DNA of 47,509 bases from Algibacillus agarilyticus. GTDB taxonomy: Bacteria; Pseudomonadota; Gammaproteobacteria; Enterobacterales; Alteromonadaceae. Location: contig NZ_QMED01000036.1 of the NCBI RefSeq assembly GCF_003286125.1, forward strand, positions 1 to 47,509, in the 5' to 3' direction. Below are positions 34,844 through 42,495 of this stretch, in pieces (position 1 is the first letter of the stretch; every line of letters begins with the position of its first letter). The translations under genes and the position numbers were made by a program. The notes beneath the pieces are model-generated. The model saw only the letters and a list, made by a program, of their open reading frames with translations, did not search any database and was not told where the DNA came from.

Positions 34844-35956
34844 TTATTTGAGTTGCACACTCATTAAGGTGTCATGCGCGGTTAAATATAGTGTTTTTTC
34901 ATCGGCTGATAAGGTGCAGTTGGCGGTGAGTTTACCGGTGTAAATTTTTGCCAATACTTTGCCCTTTGGTGTAACAAACCATACACCGCCGGGGCCCGTC
35001 ATAAACAGGTTGCCACTTGAATGCAAAACCATGCCATCGGGCATGCCTTTATCGCCTTGGTGTACTGGTTTACGTGCATCAATCAGGATGCGTTTATTGC
35101 TAACCGAACCATCATCTTGAACATCATAAGCTAACCATCTAGGATGCTGTTGATCGGATACCGCAACAAATAAGGTTTTTTGATCTAAAGACAAGCCTAT
35201 ACCATTCGGAAAGTTCACGCTGCTGTCGAGTAATTCAAGTTTTCCGGTTGGCGATATACGGTATATACCTTGATACGATAGCGCTTTACGTTTGTCGTTT
35301 AAGCCCTTTGCTAACCCATAAGGCGGATCGGTAAAATATAAACTACCATCGGCATGATAAACCGCATCGTTTGGGCTGTTTAATCGCTTATTTTCGTAAT
35401 GACTCGCTAAGGTTTTAAACCGACTTTGTGGTTGGCTTAAATCGGCGTCCATTAATGCGACGCGTCTATCGCCTTGTTGCAACAAAACCAGTTTGCCAGT
35501 CGGCGACAATAATAGGCCGTTTGAACCTTGGCTGTAATCACCTTCGTATAACTGGGTTGCACCTGATTTTTCTAAATAAAGCTCAACGGGGTGGTTGGGT
35601 GTGTATTTCATTATTGTGTTGTTGGGTATATCTGAAAAAAGTAAATACCCACTCTTTTTTGAAGCCTCGTCTTTGTTGATCCAAACTGGGCCTTCGGTCC
35701 AAATATAGCCTTGACCTAATGTTTTTATTGCCGCGTTTTGCGCTAAATAAGGTTGAGCTTCGGCGTCATATATCTCAACGTAGGGCTTAAAATCAGCTAC
35801 GTTTGAGGCTTCATGCGTTGAGGTGGTGTGTTCGGTTTTGGTGATAGAACAACCCGACAGGCTGAGTAATACAAAACTTATACCTGCCCATAGGGTACGG
35901 GTTGATAACGCTTGTGTACACCGATGTTTGATAAATATAGTCATCATACTTTTCAT
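34844..35956 (-). CDS. SMP-30/gluconolactonase-like lipoprotein
   Basis: 370 aa. The signal peptide with lipobox LSGC (LLSLSGCSITK) predicts a periplasmic lipoprotein. SMP-30/LRE six-bladed propeller motifs: GYIWTEGPVWI (metal-ligand Glu), LNSPNDAVYHADGSLYFTDP (Asn/Asp ligands), NFPNGIGLSLDQKTLFVA, and KGMPDGMVLHSSGN. It should hydrolyse an aldonolactone to the free acid. The last gene of the operon, it starts 2 nt after the aldolase stop. Its predicted periplasmic location implies that lactone is opened before uptake by the MFS transporter, so sugar oxidation may occur outside the cytoplasm. Confidence 0.88.
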   Translation of the reverse strand: MKSMMTIFIKHRCTQALSTRTLWAGISFVLLSLSGCSITKTEHTTSTHEASNVADFKPYVEIYDAEAQPYLAQNAAIKTLGQGYIWTEGPVWINKDEASKKSGYLLFSDIPNNTIMKYTPNHPVELYLEKSGATQLYEGDYSQGSNGLLLSPTGKLVLLQQGDRRVALMDADLSQPQSRFKTLASHYENKRLNSPNDAVYHADGSLYFTDPPYGLAKGLNDKRKALSYQGIYRISPTGKLELLDSSVNFPNGIGLSLDQKTLFVAVSDQQHPRWLAYDVQDDGSVSNKRILIDARKPVHQGDKGMPDGMVLHSSGNLFMTGPGGVWFVTPKGKVLAKIYTGKLTANCTLSADEKTLYLTAHDTLMSVQLK

Positions 35957-35958
35957 TA

Positions 35959-36618
35959 TTAAGCTTCTTTTTGATTTGTGTTTGGTATCTTACTGAGATA
36001 GTTTTTGACATGTTGAATCAAATCGTTTTTTTCTTGTTGGGTGTTTACGGCTTGCGTTAAATCGTTACCCACGCCTACCCCTATCGCACCTGCTTCAAAC
36101 CACTGTGCAATATTATTAATATTAACGCCGCCAACCGGCATAAAAGGCACATCAGAAAACGGACCTTGAATATCTTTAAAGTATTTAATACCAAACGCAC
36201 CCGCTGGAAATATCTTAATAAAGTCTGCTTTTAAACTAATGGCTTTTGCGATATCAGTGGGGGTTAGGGCTCCCATTAATACCGGTAAATTGTGCGCATG
36301 CGCTAATGTGATAACGCTGGCTTCAGTATTGGGTGTCACAATAAATTGCGCTCCGGCATCAATGGCCTGTTGTGCCCGTTCAGTATTGGTGATCGTGCCA
36401 GCACCTACTAACACATTAGGGTATTTTGCACGTGCTTCTGCTATTGCTTCACAATAACCGGGGGTATTAGCGGTCACTTCTAAGGTGGTAATTCCACCGG
36501 CGACTAAGCACGCTATAACGCCTGCTACGTCTTCTTTATTATTTAAACGAATGATGGCAACGAGCCGACTTTTAGCGATTCTGTCGACACTTTGTAAATG
36601 TTGTTGAGTTAATGGCAT
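35959..36618 (-). CDS. dgoA: 2-dehydro-3-deoxy-6-phosphogalactonate aldolase
   Basis: 219 aa, class I aldolase of the KDPG/KDPGal family. The Schiff-base lysine is K135 in FIKIFPAG, the conserved Glu is E47 in TTLEVTANTP, and the phosphate-binding GAGTITN and PVGGVNINNI are present. It cleaves KDPGal into pyruvate and glyceraldehyde-3-phosphate in the cytoplasm. Operon order is dgoD-MFS-dgoA-lactonase, with 3 nt to the upstream stop and 2 nt to the downstream start. Galactonate rather than gluconate specificity is inferred from the dgoK and dgoD neighbours. Confidence 0.9.
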   Translation of the reverse strand: MPLTQQHLQSVDRIAKSRLVAIIRLNNKEDVAGVIACLVAGGITTLEVTANTPGYCEAIAEARAKYPNVLVGAGTITNTERAQQAIDAGAQFIVTPNTEASVITLAHAHNLPVLMGALTPTDIAKAISLKADFIKIFPAGAFGIKYFKDIQGPFSDVPFMPVGGVNINNIAQWFEAGAIGVGVGNDLTQAVNTQQEKNDLIQHVKNYLSKIPNTNQKEA

Positions 36619-36621
36619 GGT

Positions 36622-37959
36622 TTATTCCGATTTAATAACAGGTTGAGTTGGCACTTGTTCAATTTTGCCAACTAAAAACAAATAGGCGCACGAACCAATC
36701 GCGGCAAGGCAAGCAATAAAGAGGAGGGCTGGTTTAAAGTCGCCATCTTTAACTAAAAAGCCAATAATAATTGGCACGGTTACCGCCGCTAAACCGCCGA
36801 TTGAATTAAAACAACCACCGACTAAACCCACTAAATGTTTAGGCGCTAACAATGAAACAAACACCCAAGCGATTGATGACAAGCCATTGCCAAAAAAGGC
36901 GATAGACAAAAAGGTAATAACCCAAAATGTATCGTCAGTGTAATTTGCACCCACAATAAAAATGGTTAAAAACATGCCAAAAATAATGGGCGCTTTACGA
37001 GCGACTTCTTTTGAAATGCCTTTTTTGACTAAAAAATCTGAGGTAAAGCCCGAAACTAAAACGCCACAAAAAGCAGCTAAAAAAGGCAATGAAGCTAAAA
37101 AACCTGATTTAATAAAGTCTAATCCGCGGTATTCAACTAAATAGGTTGGAAACCACGTTAAGAAGAACATCAACGTGCCACCTAAGCAGTATTGACCTAT
37201 ATAGATGCCCCAGAGCTTCTTGCTTGAGAATACGGTAGCAAAATCTTGCTTAGTGATTTTTTGGGGGATATCAACAACAGGCGAGTCTTTTTCTTGGCTT
37301 AACGATTTGGCTGTGTGTTCTTCACCTTGTATTAATTTAAGCTCGGCTTTATTAATGCTGGGGTGATCGTGTGGATCACGATAAAAAATATACCAAATTG
37401 CAGCCCAAACAATACCAATGATGCCAGATATAATAAATAATCCACGCCAGCCAAAATAACTCTGAATTAACGCCAATACCGGCATTAAAAAAGCAAGCCC
37501 AATAAATTGACCTGATGTGTAAACCGCGATGGCAGAGGCGCGTTCATTCTCAGGAAACCAAGACGTCACAATTTTATTGTTACAGGGGTATGACGGGGCT
37601 TCAAAAACGCCAATCACCATCCGACAACCAATTAATGCCGAAAATGAGCTAATAAAACCTTGAACTAATGTGGCGATTGACCACGCGGTTAATATAAACG
37701 GATAAAGTATGCGTATTTTAACTAAATCGACGGTTAAGCCGCCGGGTATTTGTAAAATAGAATAGGTCCAACCAAACGCCGAAAAAATAAGCCCCATTTG
37801 CACACTTGTGAGTGATAGCTCTTCGGTTAACGCGGATGCGGCTACCGAAATGTTCGTTCGATCCATGTAATTAATAACCACACTGATAAAAATAAGTGTG
37901 AGTACCTGAAATCGTTTTTTAGTGGGTTTTTCACCAACACCTAATACGTTACTTATCAT
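36622..37959 (-). CDS. MFS transporter, ACS family (galactonate/hexuronate type)
   Basis: 445 aa with 12 predicted membrane helices. The first helix reads LTLIFISVVINYMDRTNISV, the signature of the anion:cation symporter family (DgoT, ExuT, GudP). FEAPSYPCNNKIVTSWFPENERA between helices 4 and 5 is also typical. Proton-coupled uptake of an aldonate across the inner membrane. AGAGG precedes the ATG. Cotranscribed with dgoD and dgoA, so D-galactonate is the likely substrate, possibly 3,6-anhydrogalactonate. Confidence 0.9.
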   Translation of the reverse strand: MISNVLGVGEKPTKKRFQVLTLIFISVVINYMDRTNISVAASALTEELSLTSVQMGLIFSAFGWTYSILQIPGGLTVDLVKIRILYPFILTAWSIATLVQGFISSFSALIGCRMVIGVFEAPSYPCNNKIVTSWFPENERASAIAVYTSGQFIGLAFLMPVLALIQSYFGWRGLFIISGIIGIVWAAIWYIFYRDPHDHPSINKAELKLIQGEEHTAKSLSQEKDSPVVDIPQKITKQDFATVFSSKKLWGIYIGQYCLGGTLMFFLTWFPTYLVEYRGLDFIKSGFLASLPFLAAFCGVLVSGFTSDFLVKKGISKEVARKAPIIFGMFLTIFIVGANYTDDTFWVITFLSIAFFGNGLSSIAWVFVSLLAPKHLVGLVGGCFNSIGGLAAVTVPIIIGFLVKDGDFKPALLFIACLAAIGSCAYLFLVGKIEQVPTQPVIKSE

Positions 37960-38043
37960 GTTAACCTCTGTTTTTATTCATTGTTTTTATTTTTTATTTT
38001 TTATTTTTTATTTTTAATTTTTATGCAGCATTGCACCCTAAGA

Positions 38044-39198
38044 TCACCAATTACAGTAAGACTGATCGGGTTTGTGTAATCTGGGTGGCTCCCAAAATTT
38101 AAAATCAAGGTCTTTTATCAGCTCTTCGTTAACATCGATACCTAGGCCGATGGTTTCTTCAACAACAAACGCGTTGTTTTTTATTAACGGGCGATTAATA
38201 AAAAACTGATCAAAATCAGTTGTGTCACCATCGTAAGGCGCGAGCTCTAACCATGATAGGTTATTAATAGCCGCACAAAAATGTATTGAGGCGGCAGTGC
38301 AAATTGGACTTAAAGGATTATGTGGCATCATATCGATGTAATGTAATTCACATAACGCGGCTATTTTCATGGCCTCGGTAAAACCACCTGCGTTACAAAT
38401 GTCGATGCGACCAAAATCGGTTATCGCGTTTTCAACAAAAGGAGCAAAATCCCATTTACTCGTAAATTCTTCGCCAATAGCTAAAGGCACATTACAGCGG
38501 TCTTTTAATGATTTATAGGCTTGTGGTGATTCAGCCCTAATCGGTTCTTCAATAAAATCTAACGTGCCTTCAGGCATACGTTGTATGAGCGATAGGGTTT
38601 CAGGAACCGTTAACCTGTGATGATAATCAATACCAAATGTGATTTCGCTACCCAGTGCTTCTCTGGCTTTTGTTAACCATGTGGCTGCATTCGCGATTGA
38701 TGTTCGGGGATCAAATAACTCAGACTGTTCTTGATTTCCGTGTTGGCCGGTTGTTGCTCTAATAACTTTCCAACCTTGGTTTTTTAATCGAAGTACATCA
38801 TCTACTAATTCTGGGCCTAACGGGACAACGGTTGTCGCAAATAAAGGAATGCTATTGCGCTGTTTGCCGCCTAAGAGTTTGTATACCGGAATATTAAGGC
38901 TTTTAGCCACAAGGTCATGCAAGGCAATATCGATGGCTGCAATGGCGGCAGCGAGCACTCGACCCCCTTCAAAATATTGGCTGCGATACATTTCTTGCCA
39001 AAGTGCGCCCATATTTGTTGGATCTTTGCCAATTAAAAACTCTCTAAAATGTGTAACCGCACCGATAACCGCTTGCTCGCGACCCGATAAGCCTGACTCT
39101 CCCCAACCATAAATGCCTTGGTCTGTTTCTACTTTGACTAAGCAAACATTGCGAAACCCGGCCCAAAAGCCGTATGCTTTTATGTTAGTGATCTTCAT
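38044..39198 (-). CDS. dgoD: Galactonate dehydratase-type enolase-superfamily enzyme
   Basis: 384 aa. Every key residue of E. coli DgoD is present with identical spacing: metal ligands D191, E217 and E243 and catalytic H193 and H293 (DgoD D183, E209, E235, H185, H285), in FGIDYHHR, FIEEPI, AIGEEF and MMPHNPLSP. It dehydrates D-galactonate to 2-keto-3-deoxygalactonate. A related alternative is 3,6-anhydro-D-galactonate cycloisomerase (DauB), which gives the same product and belongs to the same superfamily. The carrageenase nearby makes this real competition. First gene of the operon. Two motifs shared with the TonB receptor promoter lie within 70 bp upstream. Confidence 0.8.
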   Translation of the reverse strand: MKITNIKAYGFWAGFRNVCLVKVETDQGIYGWGESGLSGREQAVIGAVTHFREFLIGKDPTNMGALWQEMYRSQYFEGGRVLAAAIAAIDIALHDLVAKSLNIPVYKLLGGKQRNSIPLFATTVVPLGPELVDDVLRLKNQGWKVIRATTGQHGNQEQSELFDPRTSIANAATWLTKAREALGSEITFGIDYHHRLTVPETLSLIQRMPEGTLDFIEEPIRAESPQAYKSLKDRCNVPLAIGEEFTSKWDFAPFVENAITDFGRIDICNAGGFTEAMKIAALCELHYIDMMPHNPLSPICTAASIHFCAAINNLSWLELAPYDGDTTDFDQFFINRPLIKNNAFVVEETIGLGIDVNEELIKDLDFKFWEPPRLHKPDQSYCNW

Positions 39199-39213
39199 TT
39201 ATTACACTCGTAT

Positions 39214-39225
39214 ATTGTTAACATT
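39214..39225. promoter_or_regulatory. Candidate GntR operator ATTGTTAACATT
   Basis: One mismatch from the palindrome ATTGTTAACAAT, 15 bp before the dgoD start. This position would block transcription or initiation when bound. Confidence 0.55.
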
Positions 39226-39253
39226 TAAGTATATTACACTTTGTTATGTATAA

Positions 39254-39265
39254 ATTGCACACAAT
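39254..39265. promoter_or_regulatory. Shared motif ATTGTGTGCAAT (minus strand) before dgoD
   Basis: Exact match to 29972-29983 in the receptor promoter, in the same order and orientation relative to the gene. It could be a second regulator site or an extended operator half. Confidence 0.5.
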
Positions 39266-39329
39266 ATTTATATTTTTATTCATTGAAGATGTCAGTCCAT
39301 TGACGTGATTTGCATATAAAAAGTTAAAT

Positions 39330-39500
39330 TAGATAAACTAGGCCATATTTAAGCGTGCCGTTTTAAAGTGTAACGCGGTATATACCCAAGTGACTTGGGT
39401 ATATAAGGTATAAAGAAAATTAAACGATAAGAGAGCGATAAGAGAGCGATAAGAGAGTGATCAATCTAATGTGCAATAAGCTAATCCAAATCATGTTGAT
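39330..39500 (+). repeat. Direct repeat copy 1 (171 bp)
   Basis: Nearly identical to 40661-40820. The only differences seen are one extra 11-bp gataagagagc unit and one substitution. It contains the 5' end of the DUF3750 lipoprotein gene (start and about 10 codons) and the palindrome TATATACCCAAG/CTTGGGTATATA. The copy is severed after tcatgttgat. Confidence 0.9.
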
Positions 39501-39506
39501 TGTTGA

Positions 39507-39599
39507 TTGTTGGTTGAAGCATCTGACGAGGTGTTAAATAAGTTATTTGATGGTTTTGATAAAGATGCTATTCAAACATTAATGCAAACGAATTATTAA
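39507..39599 (+). pseudogene. C-terminal remnant of an unidentified gene
   Basis: Directly after the truncated repeat copy, a stop-free frame reads LLVEASDEVLNKLFDGFD, then KDAIQTLMQTNY and TAA. It has no start codon of its own and ends 25 bp before the next gene. It looks like the tail of an upstream operon partner whose beginning was lost at the repeat junction. Confidence 0.35.
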
Positions 39600-39624
39600 A
39601 GATAAAAACAATTTTGGAGTGGAT

Positions 39625-40497
39625 ATGAGTGCCTGGAAATTAGACGACAAACGATGGGTAAAAGCACGTAAAGGTAAATGGAAAGAAATGCGCAGCCGCC
39701 TGCAACAGTTACAGATAGTCCCAAAAGAAATTGGTTTTTTAAAGGATTACTTTTTAACCGGGCAATTTCGTCCGCATAGCTATGCACATGCAAAACCGTT
39801 TTTTGAATTTTGGCTACACCCCGAACCGTCGGAGGAGCTACTTGAAAATATCGTCGAAGATTATCGAGGTGATCCAAGGCGTAAGCAACAAATTAAAAAT
39901 ATGCAACACTTTGTTCAATCTCAAATGGCGGGTGCGCAACACACTCGCTCAAGCGAACACATGTTTAAACACGATGGTAGCAGCGTCAGTTTTTTTGATG
40001 GTTGGGAAGATTTATTTTATCAACGCTTTTTTAAGCATCGTTTTGTTCGAGAGGATTATCCAAACTTATCGGATGAAGAGTTTAGTTATTTTGCTAAGCG
40101 ACAATTTAATTGCTCTATTGCAACAATTGAGCATGTTATATACGCTGAAAATGCTGAGATAAACCCGCACAGTTTGGCGTTGCGAAGAATTCCCTATTGG
40201 CATGATGCACTTAAATTAGGTTATTTTAGATTGTTAGGTTTTGATGGTTTTGTTAAAAGAGTCGATTGGAATTTAGCAAACCCAGAAGAATGCGATCCGC
40301 TGCAACTCAAATTTACTCAAGAAGTGAATGGTGTGCTTTCAGACCCTGAGCTACCCGAAAGAGCAAAACAAGATATTGCCACAATCCGTGCAGGGGGCGA
40401 ATTTGAGGTGGAAAATATGGCCATTTTTGAGCCAAAAGCGAAGCTCATCGAGGACAGGCTATCTAAGAAAAAAGCTCATCGAAGACAGGCTATCTAA
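39625..40497 (+). CDS. Unrecognised protein, C-terminus altered by duplication
   Basis: 290 aa from ATG 39625 (GGAG at 39616-39619). Soluble, basic N-terminus, rich in Trp/Phe/Tyr (FFDGWEDLFYQRFFKHRF), no signal peptide, no membrane segment and no family recognised. Lies between two ~160-bp direct repeats, suggesting acquisition as a block. A 31-bp tandem duplication at the 3' end shifts the frame: the present end is KKKAHRRQAI, while the other frame continues KKRPKSVDEMKGSSQKEV, presumably the ancestral tail ending at about 40573. The protein may still function, since only the tail changed. Confidence 0.6.
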   Translation: MSAWKLDDKRWVKARKGKWKEMRSRLQQLQIVPKEIGFLKDYFLTGQFRPHSYAHAKPFFEFWLHPEPSEELLENIVEDYRGDPRRKQQIKNMQHFVQSQMAGAQHTRSSEHMFKHDGSSVSFFDGWEDLFYQRFFKHRFVREDYPNLSDEEFSYFAKRQFNCSIATIEHVIYAENAEINPHSLALRRIPYWHDALKLGYFRLLGFDGFVKRVDWNLANPEECDPLQLKFTQEVNGVLSDPELPERAKQDIATIRAGGEFEVENMAIFEPKAKLIEDRLSKKKAHRRQAI

Positions 40498-40502
40498 GAA
40501 AC
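40441..40502 (+). repeat. 31-bp tandem duplication
   Basis: Two adjacent copies of aagctcatcgaggacaggct plus atctaagaaa, differing by one base (gaggac/gaagac), with period 31. As 31 is not a multiple of 3, it changes the reading frame of the gene it lies in. Confidence 0.9.
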
Positions 40503-40660
40503 GCCCAAAGAGCGTGGACGAGATGAAAGGCTCTAGCCAGAAAGAGGTATCGAGTACAGTTATCAATGTATAGTCGATTAACTTATCTAATGTCGAATTA
40601 AATCAATGGTTTACATGTTACTTTCCTGCATGGTTCGTGGGTGTTTAAAACTAACCGAGA

Positions 40661-40820
40661 TAGATAAACTAGGCCATATTTAAGCGTGCCGTTTTAAAGT
40701 GTAACGCGGTATATACCCAAGTGACTTGGGTATATAAGGTATAAAGAAAATTAAACGATAAGAGAGCGATAAGAGAGTGATCAATCTAATGTGCAATAAG
40801 CTAATCAAAATCATGTTGAT
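40661..40820 (+). repeat. Direct repeat copy 2 (160 bp)
   Basis: Counterpart of 39330-39500. Here it is continuous with the complete DUF3750 lipoprotein gene, so this is probably the original location. Confidence 0.9.
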
Positions 40821-41346
40821 AACCTTGGTCATCGTTACTATTACGGCTTGTAAAAGTACTAATTGGCGTACCGCAAGCCGAGAACCCGCCGGCATTGCGC
40901 CAAAACCTATGGTAGAAAAACAAGCTGTGATTGAGTTTTATGCTGCGGATGCATTTAGCTGGCGTGGTTGGTTTGCCGTGCATACTTGGATTGCTATTAA
41001 AGAACAAAATGCCGATAAATACACCGTATATGAAGTGATGGGGTGGGGGGTTGATCGAGGGCGCTCTGCTTTACGAGAATACAAAACAGAAACACCTGAT
41101 CGATATTGGTTTGGCGCGAAGCCAGAAAAAATACTCTCTGTGCAAGGGCCAAAAGCAGCATTATTAATTCCTAAGATTAAGCACGCTATTGCGCAATATC
41201 CTTGGAAGAGTGAATACACTTTGTTTCCTGGACCTAACAGTAATACCTTTCCTGCGTGGGTTGGTTTACAAGTACCTGAATTAGGGTTAGACATGCCTTT
41301 TAGTGCTTTAGGCAGTGGTTATGCTGATACTGCTGGCGAGGATTAA
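40789..41346 (+). CDS. DUF3750-family lipoprotein
   Basis: 185 aa from ATG 40789; a GTG at 40777 is in frame but lacks a spaced ribosome site. Lipoprotein signal with lipobox TITAC-K. The mature domain fits DUF3750: AVIEFYAADAFSWRGWFAVHTWIA, YEVMGWGVDRGRSALREY, PDRYWFGAKPE, and YTLFPGPNSNTFPAWV. Function of the family is unknown; it is anchored in the periplasm. Its promoter and first codons are duplicated at 39330-39500. A MITE-like element begins 17 bp after its stop codon. Confidence 0.8.
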   Translation: MCNKLIKIMLITLVIVTITACKSTNWRTASREPAGIAPKPMVEKQAVIEFYAADAFSWRGWFAVHTWIAIKEQNADKYTVYEVMGWGVDRGRSALREYKTETPDRYWFGAKPEKILSVQGPKAALLIPKIKHAIAQYPWKSEYTLFPGPNSNTFPAWVGLQVPELGLDMPFSALGSGYADTAGED

Positions 41347-41363
41347 ATAACCCAACTTGGGTA

Positions 41364-41586
41364 TATAGTCTTCTCGCTCAGGTTTTATGGTTCATTGTCA
41401 GTGCTTACTCTCGACTTTGGCTCCTGCGTCGTTCTAACACCTAAATCCATTTAGGCGGCCCTAATCACATAGTAAAGCATATGCTCATGGCGTCTCGAAG
41501 CTTGCCTGCATGGATGCAGGTAAGGGGCGAGAGCAGGACGCGGTAGCTTTGACGGCTTTCCCTAAAACCCGATCGCTTTGACTATA
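41364..41586 (+). repeat. MITE-like element, 223 bp (longest copy)
   Basis: TATAGTC (41364-41370) and GACTATA (41580-41586) are terminal inverted repeats. The inside contains both the ttagaacgac-type left segment shared with 415-503 and the aagcttgacggc-type right segment shared with 33036-33164, plus a private cctgcatggatgcagg palindrome. No open frame. Confidence 0.75.
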
Positions 41587-42495
41587 CATCCATTTACAAT
41601 CGCGCTTTTAACCTGGGCTGTTTAAGACATTGTTTACCCTAAATGCGCGTTTTTGACGTCTTTTTTAGCATCTTAATTAGCGACTAATAATAGCGATATC
41701 CCTAAGTGTTTAAACTTATAATTGACTGTTAATTACGTATTTAACTATCTAGTTTAGTCTCATTTAGCATCAAATTAAATCTAAATGAGGAAAATGTTAA
41801 AATCAAATAAAGTCATAATAGCTAGGTTTATTTAACGTCATATATAAATTTATGGCTTTTAAATGTGCGATTAAAGATGCGTGATTAGTTTAACTAAACG
41901 ATCACAATACGCTCATTATCTGTGGTTTATTCGCTGCTACTTTTACGGCGCTGATTGTTTATTTAATCACTTTTTATATTTTAATACGCTATTCAATATT
42001 TTATCTTTTGTATATATACAGACGCTTGCATCCCTTTCTATTTATGATCTAATAAGATTTTTTCGCTGCTTTAAAGCAAGATAGATTGTTAATTTATTCG
42101 TTTATAAAATGTGTATATTTAAAAAATATTCCATTTTACTATTTTTATAACCTGATCACTCCCGTGAGTGTTTAGTAAATAACGCCTACCTCTTTTATAT
42201 TTAAATCCATCGTTTCGTCACTGTTTTTTTTGTTATTAATGTAAATTTTTATTGATTGAATTGTTAACAATTAATTTTGAATGGTAAACAAAATCATGAT
42301 AGCGTTTGATGCAAATTGCGTTTAAATATGAGATTAAATGTACGTTTATATAAAAGGTCTACACGACCCATAAAAGCAAAGAACAATAATTATCAAAGTG
42401 TTGATTTAATAGCTTCATTTTTGAATATAAAGACTCAAGCATCGAAGTGAAATTGAAGCTAATCAAGTGCTGACAAAAACAATAAACAAGGAATT
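41587..42495. other. 909-bp AT-rich region upstream of the GH-like gene
   Basis: No convincing gene. A 67-codon frame at 41881-42084 is composed of hydrophobic and aromatic residues as expected from AT-rich noncoding DNA and lacks a ribosome site. The operator at 42259-42272 is the only recognised element, leaving a long leader of over 220 bp before the start codon. Confidence 0.5.
42259..42272. promoter_or_regulatory. Perfect palindrome AATTGTTAACAATT, candidate GntR operator
   Basis: 14-bp perfect palindrome, the best form of the motif also found at 734-745, 30008-30019 and 39214-39225. It contains TTGT-TA-ACAA, fitting the FadR-type GntR consensus. Confidence 0.6.

Noticed and set aside
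41881-42084. 67-aa frame in the long upstream region
   Set aside because: No ribosome site, no family, composition of AT-rich noncoding DNA.
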